Shown one piece after another: positions 26,922 to 36,284 of a stretch of DNA of 64,000 bases (the first letter of the stretch is position 1; each line of letters begins with the position of its first letter). The DNA is from Mycobacterium senriense (lineage in GTDB: Bacteria; Actinomycetota; Actinomycetes; Mycobacteriales; Mycobacteriaceae), in contig NZ_AP024828.1 in the NCBI RefSeq assembly GCF_019668465.1, forward strand, positions 620,001 through 684,000, written 5' to 3'. The notes beneath the pieces are model-generated. The model ran no database searches. It had not been told where the DNA came from and saw nothing but the letters and a program-made list of their open reading frames with translations. Made by a program: the position numbers and the translations under genes.

Positions 26922-27770
26922 ATGACCGATGCAGCGAGCAAACCCAATCTCGGCCGGTTCGGATCGTTCGGACGCGGCGTCACACCCGAGCAGGCCAGGG
27001 ACATCGAAGCGCTGGGCTACGGCGCCGTCTGGGTCGGCGGTTCACCACCCGCCGAGCTGGCCTGGGTCGAGCCCCTGCTGGAGGCGACGACGACGCTGCA
27101 GGTGGGCACCGGCATCGTCAACATCTGGACCGCGGCCGCCAAGCCGGTGGCCGAGTCCTTCCACCGCATCGACAAGGCGTACCCGGGCCGCTTCCTGCTG
27201 GGCATCGGCGTCGGCCATCCCGAGGCGCATACCGAGTACCGCAAGCCCTACGACGCCCTCACCGACTACCTGAAGCAGCTCGATGACTACGGAGTACCCG
27301 CCAATCGCCGGGTGGTGGCGGCGCTGGGCCCGCGCGTCCTCAAGCTGTCCGCGGAACGCTCGGCCGGGGCACACCCCTACCTGACCACCCCGGAACACAC
27401 CGCGCATGCCCGCGAACTCATCGGGCCGTCGGCGTTTCTGGCGCCCGAGCACAAGGCGATCCTGACCACCGACGCCGAGAAGGCCCGCGCCGTCGGCCGC
27501 AAGGCGCTTGACGTCTATTTCAATCTCGCCAACTACCGAAACAACTGGAAGCGGCTGGGTTTCACCGAGGACGAGGTCACCCGGCCGGGCAGCGACCGTC
27601 TGGTGGACGCGGTGGTGGCATATGGCACCGTGGACCAGATCGCGGCGCGGCTGCACGAACATCTCGACGCCGGCGCCGATCACGTCCCCGTGCAGGTCCT
27701 GACGAAGGATGAAAACCTGGTCTCGGCGCTGGCCGAGCTGGCGGGGCCACTGGGGTTGAAGCAGTCCTGA
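26922..27770 (+). CDS. LLM-class F420-dependent oxidoreductase (Rv3463-like), copy 1
   Basis: A 282-residue luciferase-like TIM-barrel protein, probably F420-dependent; substrate unknown. Motifs: RFGSFGRGVTPEQARDIEALGYGAVWVGG, QVGTGIVNIWTA, PGRFLLGIGVGHPE and the C-terminal AYGTVDQIAARLHEHLDAGADHV. ATG 26922 is chosen because the shared N-terminus with copy 2 starts there; in-frame sequence from 26847 overlaps the kinase gene. It lies 28 bases after the kinase stop, so the two could be co-transcribed. Confidence 0.9.
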   Translation: MTDAASKPNLGRFGSFGRGVTPEQARDIEALGYGAVWVGGSPPAELAWVEPLLEATTTLQVGTGIVNIWTAAAKPVAESFHRIDKAYPGRFLLGIGVGHPEAHTEYRKPYDALTDYLKQLDDYGVPANRRVVAALGPRVLKLSAERSAGAHPYLTTPEHTAHARELIGPSAFLAPEHKAILTTDAEKARAVGRKALDVYFNLANYRNNWKRLGFTEDEVTRPGSDRLVDAVVAYGTVDQIAARLHEHLDAGADHVPVQVLTKDENLVSALAELAGPLGLKQS

Positions 27771-27790
27771 CATGTCGTAGGGGGAGCCAG

Positions 27791-28657
27791 ATGACCGAGG
27801 GAGTTTCACTCAAGCCCGAGCTGGGCCGGTTCGGCGTGTGGCTCCCCACCCGATCCATCTCCCCGGAGTTGGCCGCGGGCATCGAGTCGCTGGGCTACGG
27901 TGCCGCCTGGATCGGTGGATCGCCGGACGCCGATCTGTCCTGGGCCGACCCAGCCCTGGCGGGGACGACGTCGCTACAGCTGGCCACCGGGATCGTCAAC
28001 ATCTGGACGGCGCCCGCGCTGGAAGTCGCCGAGTCCTTCCGCCGGATCGAATCAGGCCATCCGGGAAGGTTTTTGCTGGGCATCGGGGTCGGCCACCCGG
28101 AGCACACCCAGGAATACGTGAAGCCCTACGACGCCCTGGTCTCCTACCTCGACGAACTCGACGCGGCCCTGGTGCCGACCAGCCGGCGGGTGGTCGCGGC
28201 GCTCGGCCCGCGGGTGCTGGGCCTCGCCGCGCAACGCAGCGCCGGTGCGCACCCGTATCTGACCACGCCGGAACACACCGCCAAGGCGCGCGATTTGCTC
28301 GGCGGTGCAGTGTATTTGGCGCCCGAACACAAGGTGGTGCTCACCACCGACGCTGAGGAGGCCCGCGCGATCGGACGTCAGACCGTCGAGTTCTACCTGG
28401 GTCTGAGTAACTACGTGAACAACTGGCTGCGGCTGGGGTTCACCGAAGCCGACGTGCACAAACCCGGCAGCGACAAGCTGATCGACGCGGTGGTCGCCTA
28501 TGGCACCCCGGAAGACATCGCGCGGCGGTTGGGTGAACACCTGGAGGCCGGAGCCGATCACGTGGCGATCCAGGTGTTGGGCGACCACGACGAAGCAACG
28601 CTGCTACCTGCGCTAAGTGAATTGGCCGGACCGCTGGGGCTAACTCGCGCAAACTGA
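27791..28657 (+). CDS. LLM-class F420-dependent oxidoreductase (Rv3463-like), copy 2
   Basis: A 288-residue paralogue of the preceding gene, alignable end to end without gaps of note (for example LATGIVNIWTAPALEVAESF, HPGRFLLGIGVGHPE, AGAHPYLTTPEHTAKARDL). The spacer of 20 bases contains an AGGGGGAG ribosome binding site. It arose by tandem duplication followed by clear divergence. H37Rv has one such gene (Rv3463) in front of rmlB, as far as I recall. Confidence 0.9.
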   Translation: MTEGVSLKPELGRFGVWLPTRSISPELAAGIESLGYGAAWIGGSPDADLSWADPALAGTTSLQLATGIVNIWTAPALEVAESFRRIESGHPGRFLLGIGVGHPEHTQEYVKPYDALVSYLDELDAALVPTSRRVVAALGPRVLGLAAQRSAGAHPYLTTPEHTAKARDLLGGAVYLAPEHKVVLTTDAEEARAIGRQTVEFYLGLSNYVNNWLRLGFTEADVHKPGSDKLIDAVVAYGTPEDIARRLGEHLEAGADHVAIQVLGDHDEATLLPALSELAGPLGLTRAN

Positions 28658-28674
28658 CCGATCGGCTCCGTTAG

Positions 28675-29679
<1,005 letters not shown>

Positions 29680-29680
29680 C

Positions 29681-30286
29681 GTGGAAGTCCGCGAATTGAA
29701 AGTTCCCGGCGCCTGGGAGATCACCCCTACCGTGCACGGCGATTCGCGTGGCCATTTCTTCGAATGGCTCACCGACAAGGGGTTTCGCTCCTTCGCCGGT
29801 CATCGCCTGGACGTCCGGCAGGCCAATTGCTCGGTGTCGTCGGCCGGCGTGTTGCGCGGACTGCATTTCGCCCAGGTGCCGCCGAGCCAGGCCAAGTACG
29901 TGACCTGCGTTCGCGGTTCGGTGTTCGACGTCGTCGTCGACATCCGGGTGGGCTCGCCGACGTTCGGGCAATGGGATTCGGTTCTGCTCGACGACACCGA
30001 TCACCGGACGATCTACCTGTCCGAGGGTCTGGGGCATGGCTTCCTGGCGCTGCAAGACAATTCGACGGTGATGTATCTGTGCTCGGCGGAATACAATCCG
30101 CAGCGCGAACACACGATCTGCGCAACCGATCCGGCGCTGGGCATCGACTGGCCGCTGGTGGACGGCGCGCCGCCCAACCTGTCCGATCGCGATGCCGCGG
30201 CGCCCAGCCTCGAGGAAGTGCGCGCATCCGGCCTGCTGCCCACCTGGGACGAGACAACGGCTTTCATCGACGGTATGCGCGACTGA
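29681..30286 (+). CDS. rmlC: dTDP-4-dehydrorhamnose 3,5-epimerase
   Basis: Third step of dTDP-rhamnose synthesis, a cupin-fold epimerase of 201 residues. DSRGHFFEWLTDKGF, RQANCSVSSAGVLRGLHFAQ (catalytic His), VRGSVFDVVVDIRVGSPTFGQW, EGLGHGFLAL and EYNPQREHTI (with the conserved Tyr) are present. GTG 29681, one base after the rmlB stop, matches the family start; GTG 29669 would add four residues. Confidence 0.97.
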   Translation: MEVRELKVPGAWEITPTVHGDSRGHFFEWLTDKGFRSFAGHRLDVRQANCSVSSAGVLRGLHFAQVPPSQAKYVTCVRGSVFDVVVDIRVGSPTFGQWDSVLLDDTDHRTIYLSEGLGHGFLALQDNSTVMYLCSAEYNPQREHTICATDPALGIDWPLVDGAPPNLSDRDAAAPSLEEVRASGLLPTWDETTAFIDGMRD

Positions 30287-30525
30287 CGGCGCGCTATCGG
30301 CCGCCGCCAGAGACGCTCTTAGGCACGGCAATTGGCCGGCCACAGCTCACTTGATGCAAAAGGTGGCGCCCACTTATCAGCCTGCTGTACACGTATATAG
30401 TATGGCCTACGGTGCGACCGCCAGAATCCTCGGATAAGCCTCGAACAGCCCTGTTCTCGGATCGCTAGCGTTAGGATGTCGCCGATGATGCCGACAACGG
30501 CCGATGCGGGTGGCGGGGGACGCCG

Positions 30526-31719
30526 ATGAAGCTAGGGCAGGTTTTCGATCCGCGCAGCAACGCACTGAACGCATGGCGGCTAGCGCTCGCGGCCGAGGTC
30601 ATCTTCTGGCACACCTACCCGGTCCGGGGCCATCTGCCCTCGCTGCGGGCCGTTCTGCAACTCCTGCTCTCCGTGGGGGTGGACGGGTTCTTCGCGATCT
30701 CGGGATTCCTGATCACCGCGAGCTGGCTGAGCAACCCGAAACTGCGCGCTTACCTCGCCGCCCGAGCCCTGCGCATCCTGCCCGGCTTCTACGTCTGCAT
30801 GATCGTGACGGCCTTCGTGTTCGCCCCGCTCAGTGTGGCGATCCAAGGCGGTTCGCCGACCAGGCTGCTGTTCTCGTTCGCGCCGTTCGAGTACGTCCTC
30901 AAAAACATCGGGGTCTTGTGGCTCAAGCCCGACGTGGGCGGCACCCCGTTCAACATCCCCAGTGCGGGCATCTGGAACGCTTCGCTGTGGTCACTGTTCT
31001 GGGAAGTCATGTGCTATCTGGTCGTCGCCGCCATTGGCGTGGCCGGCCTGGCCAACCGCAGGTGGGTCTCCCCGGCGATATTGGTGCTGGCCGCCATCGG
31101 GGCATCGATGCTGCCGCCCGTCACCTTCCCCGAGGTGTTCAACAAGCCGACCGGCAACGTGGGCATCGTCCTCGTCTTCATGGCGTGCCGGGCCGCGATC
31201 ATGTTTGCCGCCGGAGCGCTGCTGTATCAGTGGCGCGACGTCATTCCCGCCCGCTGGTCGCTGGTCGCGGTGAGCGTGGTCATCGTGCTGGTGGCCGGCC
31301 AGCTGCCGGACTACCGGGTGGTCGCCGCCGTGCCGCTGGCCTACGCCGTCATCGTCTCCGGGTCCCTGCTGCACAACAAGCGATTGAGGTTGCGCACCGA
31401 CGTGTCCTACGGCATGTACATCTACGCGTACCCGACACAGCAGCTGCTGGCGGTCCTCGGGTTGCTCAGCCTCAATCCGATCGTGTTCTGCCTGACCGTC
31501 GCGCTGGCCACCCTGCCGCTGGCCGCGGCGAGTTGGTTCCTGGTCGAAAAGCCGGCGAGGTCGCTCAAGGCGCGACTGAAACGAAGATCTGCCGACACCC
31601 ACGGGCAAGCGGCGGTGGCGATGCCGCCGGAGGTCCCCGGTGCCGCTAGCCATGATCGCGGCAACGTGAGGGCGCAAGACGCGGCGCTGCCGGCAAAGGA
31701 TCGCGGAGCGGCGACCTGA
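30526..31719 (+). CDS. acyltransferase family 3 membrane protein, copy 1
   Basis: A 397-residue integral membrane acyltransferase (acyltransferase_3, OafA/YrhL-like) with about ten helices, of the kind that O-acylates sugars or glycolipids at the cell surface. Key parts are AEVIFWHTYPV with the proposed catalytic His, GVDGFFAISGFLI, ARALRILPGFYVC, SLFWEVMCYL, SYGMYIYAYPTQQLLA and FLVEKPARSLK. The tail (about 355-397) is polar. It lies 240 bases after rmlC and is the first of a three-member tandem family. Confidence 0.9.
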   Translation: MKLGQVFDPRSNALNAWRLALAAEVIFWHTYPVRGHLPSLRAVLQLLLSVGVDGFFAISGFLITASWLSNPKLRAYLAARALRILPGFYVCMIVTAFVFAPLSVAIQGGSPTRLLFSFAPFEYVLKNIGVLWLKPDVGGTPFNIPSAGIWNASLWSLFWEVMCYLVVAAIGVAGLANRRWVSPAILVLAAIGASMLPPVTFPEVFNKPTGNVGIVLVFMACRAAIMFAAGALLYQWRDVIPARWSLVAVSVVIVLVAGQLPDYRVVAAVPLAYAVIVSGSLLHNKRLRLRTDVSYGMYIYAYPTQQLLAVLGLLSLNPIVFCLTVALATLPLAAASWFLVEKPARSLKARLKRRSADTHGQAAVAMPPEVPGAASHDRGNVRAQDAALPAKDRGAAT

Positions 31720-31807
31720 TCAACGCCACCGCCCGCGTCGGCGCCCGTCGACTTTTGGCCCGTACGATGGCGCCGAAGACGAGTGGTGTGCAGGGGGCGG
31801 AGGCCGG

Positions 31808-32944
31808 ATGAAATTAGGGCAGGTATTCGATCCGCGACGAAACGCGCTCAACGCACTTCGGTTGGCGCTGGCGGCCGAGGTGATGCTCTTCCACTCATGG
31901 CCTACCACCGGCCACATGCCGCCGAAATCGACCCTGCAGCTTTTCTTCTCGGTAGGTGTCGACGGATTCTTCGCGATCTCGGGCTTCCTCATCACCCGGA
32001 GCTGGCTCACCGACCCACGACTGCGCGACTACCTCGCCGCCCGCGCGCTGCGCATCCTGCCCGGCTTCTACATCTGCCTGCTCGTGACCGCGTTCGTCTT
32101 CGCCCCGCTCAGCATGGTGATCCAAGGCGGGTCGGCCACCAAGCTGCTCGCGTCCACCGCCCCGCTCCTGTACGTCGTGAAAAACAGTGCGATCGCTTAT
32201 CTGCAGCCCACCATCGACGGAACGCTGCACGGCGTGCCGGGTGGACCCGCCTGGAACGGTTCCATGTGGTCGTTGATCTGGGAACTGCTGTGCTACCTCT
32301 TCGTTGCCGCCATCGGCGTGGCCGGACTAGCCAATCGTCGCTGGGTATCCCCCGCGGTTCTGGTAGTGGCAACACTGGCGGCGTTGGTGCTGCCGCCCCT
32401 GACATTCCCCGGGATATGGACCATCCCGCAGCTGGCGGTGCGCTCGGCCATCATGTTCGCGGCCGGAGCCATCATGTATCAGTGGCGGGACGTCATCCCC
32501 GCCCGATGGTCGCTCGTCGCCGTCTGCATCGTCATCGTGGTGGCGTCCGGGGCGCTGCCCGATTACCGGGTGGTCGGCGCGCTTCCGCTGGCCTACGCCG
32601 TCATCGTCTCGGGCTCGATGCTCAAGAGTGAACGGTTGAGACTGCGCACCGATCTGTCCTACGGCGTCTACATCTACGCATTCCCGGTCCAGCAATTGCT
32701 GGCCGTCAGTGGGCTCGCGACGCGCCTGCACCCGGTGCTGTTCTTTCTCGTGGCGGTGGCGACCACCCTGCCGCTTGCCGCGGTGAGCTGGTTCCTCATC
32801 GAGAAACCCTCGATGTCCCTCAAGCGCCGGCTTCGGATCAAGTGGTCGGCTCCCGTCGCATCCAGCTCCGACGAGCCCGGGCCGGTCAGCGCGGCCGAGG
32901 ACCGGGCTGACCAGCCGGCTCCGAAGGCCCCGGGCGCCGCCTAG
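31808..32944 (+). CDS. acyltransferase family 3 membrane protein, copy 2
   Basis: A 378-residue paralogue of the preceding gene with the same N-terminus (MKLGQVFDPR) and motifs AEVMLFHSWPT, GVDGFFAISGFLITRSWL, SLIWELLCYL, SYGVYIYAFPVQQLLA and FLIEKPSMSLK. It differs most in the extracytoplasmic loops and the C-terminal tail, so the two may use different acceptors. The start ATG lies 88 bases after the copy 1 stop. Confidence 0.9.
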   Translation: MKLGQVFDPRRNALNALRLALAAEVMLFHSWPTTGHMPPKSTLQLFFSVGVDGFFAISGFLITRSWLTDPRLRDYLAARALRILPGFYICLLVTAFVFAPLSMVIQGGSATKLLASTAPLLYVVKNSAIAYLQPTIDGTLHGVPGGPAWNGSMWSLIWELLCYLFVAAIGVAGLANRRWVSPAVLVVATLAALVLPPLTFPGIWTIPQLAVRSAIMFAAGAIMYQWRDVIPARWSLVAVCIVIVVASGALPDYRVVGALPLAYAVIVSGSMLKSERLRLRTDLSYGVYIYAFPVQQLLAVSGLATRLHPVLFFLVAVATTLPLAAVSWFLIEKPSMSLKRRLRIKWSAPVASSSDEPGPVSAAEDRADQPAPKAPGAA

Positions 32945-33006
32945 CCCAGGCTGACAGCGAGCACCCCCGCCCACAGCATTGGGGACATACCATTGGCGCA
33001 GGCCGA

Positions 33007-33313
33007 TGGCTCTCGGGCAGGTATTCGATGCGCGAAACAACGCGCTGAATGTGTGCCGGCTGATACTGGCCTGTCCTACGGCGTGTACATCTACGCGTTT
33101 CCGGCCCAGCAATTGCTGGCCGTGGGTGGGCTCGCCCATCTGCAACCCATCGTGCTCTTTCTCGCCGCCGCAATTGCCGCGTTGCCGCTGGCGGCGGCAA
33201 GCTGGTTCCTCATCGAAAGGCCCTCGCTGTCACTCAAACGCCGGCTCAAACGACAGTGGTCTGGCCCCCTCGAAGCCGAAAGCGTCCACCAAGCCCCCAC
33301 AACACCACCGTGA
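33007..33313 (+). pseudogene. acyltransferase family 3, copy 3, internal-deletion remnant
   Basis: From 33007 the frame reads MALGQVFDARNNALNVCRLILA, the same N-terminus as copies 1 and 2, for about 22 codons. At about 33069 it jumps, in a different frame, to SYGVYIYAFPAQQLLAVGG and the normal last helices through FLIERPSLSLKRRLK, ending at 33313. About 250 residues covering most membrane helices and the catalytic His are missing, and the two ends are out of frame. It is a deletion remnant; its 3' end overlaps the convergent membrane-protein gene. Confidence 0.85.
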
Positions 33314-33638
33314 CCACCTCGGCCGCCACGCTGACGGCCGCATACGGTGCCGGCTCCCAGCCCCGTTCGGAGAAGCCGGACAGGCCGACGGTGCGCGACA
33401 AGACGAACGCGACCAGGGAGCCGGCCGCGACCGCGGCACCGGCCCAGCGCAGCCACACGGGACCGCCGACCAGGATCAGCAGCGCGATCGCGAACGACAG
33501 GCTGGCCTGGGCCATGAATGCGGGACCGATATCCGGAATGTGTTGGTAGCCATGCACATAGAGGTAGGCGTGGCTGGCGGCACTGACGATCAACGACGCG
33601 GCCAGGCCGATCCGGACCAAGATATTCGTCAAAGTCAT
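33246..33638 (-). CDS. small four-helix membrane protein
   Basis: A 130-residue protein with about four hydrophobic helices (10-30, 45-62, 65-85, 98-118) and no recognised motif. A short loop contains HAYLYVHGYQHI, rich in His and Tyr, which might bind metal or heme. It is the last gene of the sigma-Rieske-cupredoxin-phosphoesterase operon; its ATG overlaps the phosphoesterase stop as ATGA, so the two are translationally coupled. The 3' end overlaps the acyltransferase remnant. Function unknown. Confidence 0.75.
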   Translation of the reverse strand: MTLTNILVRIGLAASLIVSAASHAYLYVHGYQHIPDIGPAFMAQASLSFAIALLILVGGPVWLRWAGAAVAAGSLVAFVLSRTVGLSGFSERGWEPAPYAAVSVAAEVVTVVLWGLGGRFRLRGGQTTVV

Positions 33639-34564
33639 TGCAGTGCAGTCTCCTTCAGGGCCAGGGCGGCCTCTCCTCTGGTGTAGCTGACCTCGCGGAT
33701 GCCCAGCGCGTCGCGCAGCTTGCCGGCCGGCAGCGTGACCGGCTTTGGGGCGGGACCGTCACCCGGTCGCGGCAGCGGATACGCGGTGGTGGTGCCGCTG
33801 TAGAACGTGACATTGTCCTCCGTCTTGGAGAACAGTTGGTGGACATGGCCGTTGAGGCACGTGACCGAGGAGAACCGCCGTAGGTAGCTCAGCGCCTGGG
33901 TGGCATCGTCGGTGCCCCAGCCCCATTGCGGGTACATCGCGAACAACGGGATGTGGCTGAACACGATGATGGGGGTATCGCTGGAAAGACGCGCGACGTC
34001 CTTCTTGACGAACTCCAGCTGATCGGCGCCCAGATGCCCGAGCTTGCGCAGATTCAACGTGTTGACCAACGCGATCAGGTGCACGCCGGCGATGTCAAGG
34101 CTGTACCACCCGTCGCCGACGGAGCCGGCACCGAACGTGTTTCGGTACTTCTGACCAGTGTCGTCGATCGAGTCGTGCTCGCCCGGCACGGTGAACACGT
34201 GCGGAGTCTTGAGGCCGGTCATCATCTGCTTCACCTGGTCGAACTGCTCGGGGCTGGACAGGTGGGTGAGGTCTCCAGTGTGGATGACGAAATCCGGTGT
34301 GTAGCCGAGGTTGTTGACCTGATCGATCGCGTGGCCAAACGTCCCGGCGACGTCCGGATTGGGCGCCCCGGTGAAACCGATGTGGCTGTCGCTGATCTGG
34401 GCGAACCGCAGGGCGGGCCGGCCCACGACGTGCTGCGCCTTGGCCTGGCCCGCGACATGCGAGATGACCTCGCCACCGGCCACGGTGAATCCGACCGCCG
34501 CCCCGAACCATGCCGTGTGCCGGATGAGCTGGCGGCGGGTCATGCCGTTTGCCTGGGCACTCAT
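33635..34564 (-). CDS. Tat-exported metallophosphoesterase
   Basis: A 309-residue calcineurin-like phosphoesterase exported by the twin-arginine pathway. The signal has TRRQLIRHTAWFGAAVGF at about residues 8-25. Metal-binding motifs in order: QISDSHIG, HTGDLTH, PGEHD (GNHD in most members), FSHIPL and LNGHVHQ. The start ATG 34564 overlaps the cupredoxin stop by one base, while longer in-frame sequence upstream is a shadow. Substrate unknown. Its place between two redox proteins and a membrane protein suggests a role in an exported metal or stress pathway. Confidence 0.9.
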   Translation of the reverse strand: MSAQANGMTRRQLIRHTAWFGAAVGFTVAGGEVISHVAGQAKAQHVVGRPALRFAQISDSHIGFTGAPNPDVAGTFGHAIDQVNNLGYTPDFVIHTGDLTHLSSPEQFDQVKQMMTGLKTPHVFTVPGEHDSIDDTGQKYRNTFGAGSVGDGWYSLDIAGVHLIALVNTLNLRKLGHLGADQLEFVKKDVARLSSDTPIIVFSHIPLFAMYPQWGWGTDDATQALSYLRRFSSVTCLNGHVHQLFSKTEDNVTFYSGTTTAYPLPRPGDGPAPKPVTLPAGKLRDALGIREVSYTRGEAALALKETALQ

Positions 34565-34959
34565 CACGTCACCACCACGGTGCCGCGCATCATCGGGTGG
34601 ATCGAGCAGACGTAGTCGAAAGTCCCGGCGGTGGAGAAGGTGTGGGTGAAGGTGGCGCCGGTTCCCATGCCGGGTGAATGAAACGAGCCGTCGCTGGCGG
34701 CCACCGTATGGGGTTCTTCGTCGCGGTTGGTCCACGTGACGGTGGTCCCGACGGGCACGGTCAGGGTCACCGGCGCGAACGCGAAGCCGTCGATGGTGAC
34801 CTGGTCGCCGCGCACCGGAGCCGCCGACGCGGTGATCGACGTCGCGGTGGTGGGCGCGGCGGTGGTCGCCACCGGCCGTGACTGGGAGCAACCGGCCAAC
34901 AGCAGCACGCCCACGGCCGCCATGGTCGCCGAATGCCTTCGAAGCATGGGTATATCCAT
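34564..34959 (-). CDS. cupredoxin-domain lipoprotein
   Basis: A 131-residue exported lipoprotein: hydrophobic signal and lipobox LLLAGC (Cys about residue 24), a Thr/Ala-rich linker, then a plastocyanin-like blue copper domain. Copper ligands are visible as His in EEPHTV and the Cys-His-Met set in YVCSIHPMM. It probably carries electrons or copper at the outer face of the membrane. It follows the Rieske gene by 30 bases and is coupled to the phosphoesterase gene. Confidence 0.92.
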   Translation of the reverse strand: MDIPMLRRHSATMAAVGVLLLAGCSQSRPVATTAAPTTATSITASAAPVRGDQVTIDGFAFAPVTLTVPVGTTVTWTNRDEEPHTVAASDGSFHSPGMGTGATFTHTFSTAGTFDYVCSIHPMMRGTVVVT

Positions 34960-34989
34960 GCCCAGAGATAGGGCCGCGGGTTACACCAC

Positions 34990-35697
34990 TCAGGCCGGCC
35001 GCTCGGTACGCGGCGGGGCGAATACCTCGATGACCCCGTTGACCTCACGAACCATCAACGCGGGCAACGGCTTTGGCGCGATCGGCAGCTGGTGGGTGAG
35101 CACCTGCCCGCTGGGCGAGAACGACGTGATGTGGCAGGGACAGCGCAACGTGTCGTCGGGTGCGTCGAACCACAGCTTGCAGCCCTGATGGGTACACACC
35201 CCGGAGACCGCCTGGATCTTGCCGTCGACGCGGCGGACGAATCCGGTGACCGAGCCGAGGTCGAAGGCGCGCGTCGCGCCGTCGGGTACATCCGAGCCGG
35301 CCGCGACGCGCTGCCAGCTGCCCTCGTTGGGCGTGAGTTGCCCGGCGGCGATTTCGGGGGCCCGACCGTCGCCGGTTTGCCCTGCGATCAGCGCGCGATC
35401 GACGGACACCGCGGCGACCGCGGCGGTGGCGGCGGCCGATGTGCCGACGATGACCTGGCGGCGCGTGCTGCCGCGCACCTGCGGCGGTTCCGTTGGCGCG
35501 CCGGACATCTGCTCGGCGATACGCCGGTGCAGGTCGGTGACGAATTCCTGGCGCGGCGCGTCACCACCCTCGCGGGCGGCGCGCAGGTCGATGGCCGTGC
35601 GCAGTTGCGCCGCCTCGAAGTCGTCGGGCGCGAACGGCCTGGGCCGGCGCCCCCGCAGCAGGTCGTCGACATAACGTCGCAGCCCTCGCGCATTCAT
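34990..35697 (-). CDS. membrane-anchored Rieske [2Fe-2S] protein with cytoplasmic N-terminal domain
   Basis: A 235-residue protein. Residues 1-75 are charged and soluble, followed by STRRQVIVGTSAAATAAVAAV, a twin-arginine-like membrane anchor at about 78-100. The C-terminal Rieske domain has CTHQGCKLWF and CPCHITSF, giving the Cys-His/Cys-His ligand set. The gene overlaps the ECF sigma gene by ATGA, the usual position of an anti-sigma factor. A long N-terminal domain before the anchor is unusual for a plain Rieske protein, so it could bind the sigma factor and make its release redox-dependent (inference). Confidence 0.88.
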   Translation of the reverse strand: MNARGLRRYVDDLLRGRRPRPFAPDDFEAAQLRTAIDLRAAREGGDAPRQEFVTDLHRRIAEQMSGAPTEPPQVRGSTRRQVIVGTSAAATAAVAAVSVDRALIAGQTGDGRAPEIAAGQLTPNEGSWQRVAAGSDVPDGATRAFDLGSVTGFVRRVDGKIQAVSGVCTHQGCKLWFDAPDDTLRCPCHITSFSPSGQVLTHQLPIAPKPLPALMVREVNGVIEVFAPPRTERPA

Positions 35698-36242
35698 CGC
35701 TGGCCCCCATCGTTGACCTGCGCCGCCAGCCGCAGGGCGCGGTGCTGGAGCACTTTGGCATTGGCCACGCTGATCCCGAGTTCCGCGGCCGACTCCTTGA
35801 TCGAATTGCCCCGCAGGAAGCGTGATTCCAGGATCTGGCGGTAGCGGTCCGGCAGGTTGTCCAGAACCCGGGCAACACGTTGCGGTGCGGTGCTGATCGC
35901 GTCCTGGCTTTCGGCTGGTTGTTCGATGTCCTCGATCGAGGTTATCTCCCGGCCCAGCGTCTCGCGCCAGTGCGCGGCCAGCACCGTCCTGGCCGTCGCC
36001 CGCAGATACGCGCGCACCTCGGCGACACTCGCGGTCAGCCGCATCGGCCGCAGCGCGGCGAGGAAGACCTCGGCGGTGAGGTCTTCGGCGTCGGTCTGGT
36101 TGCCGACGCGTGCGAACAGCGTGCGGTACACCCACGTCACGTTGTCGGAGTAGACGGCTTCCCAGTTCGGATAGCCGGCATCATCGCTGTCGGGCACCGC
36201 GCGCAGGGGTCGCGGGCCGACGGGTTCGTTTCGTGCCGCCAC
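35694..36242 (-). CDS. ECF-type RNA polymerase sigma factor
   Basis: A 182-residue extracytoplasmic-function sigma factor. Region 2 has VYRTLFARVGNQTDAEDLTAEVFLAALR and the C-terminal half has LPDRYRQILESRFLRGNSIKESAAELGISVANAKVLQHRALR, the sigma-4 helix-turn-helix. It starts the five-gene redox operon (Rieske, cupredoxin, phosphoesterase, membrane protein) and probably controls it. A possible autoregulated promoter, GTAACC-N15-CGGGTA on the minus strand, lies just upstream at about 36253-36279. Not SigL, which is at 52223. Confidence 0.9.
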   Translation of the reverse strand: MAARNEPVGPRPLRAVPDSDDAGYPNWEAVYSDNVTWVYRTLFARVGNQTDAEDLTAEVFLAALRPMRLTASVAEVRAYLRATARTVLAAHWRETLGREITSIEDIEQPAESQDAISTAPQRVARVLDNLPDRYRQILESRFLRGNSIKESAAELGISVANAKVLQHRALRLAAQVNDGGQR

Positions 36243-36284
36243 ATGCCTCCTTTACCCGATGAATATCGACTCGGGTTACACGGG

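Noticed and set aside
30287..30525. AT-rich CACGTATATAGTATGG stretch between rmlC and the acyltransferase as an operator
   Set aside because: No clear symmetric repeat or known consensus; it may be part of a promoter, but nothing decisive is visible.
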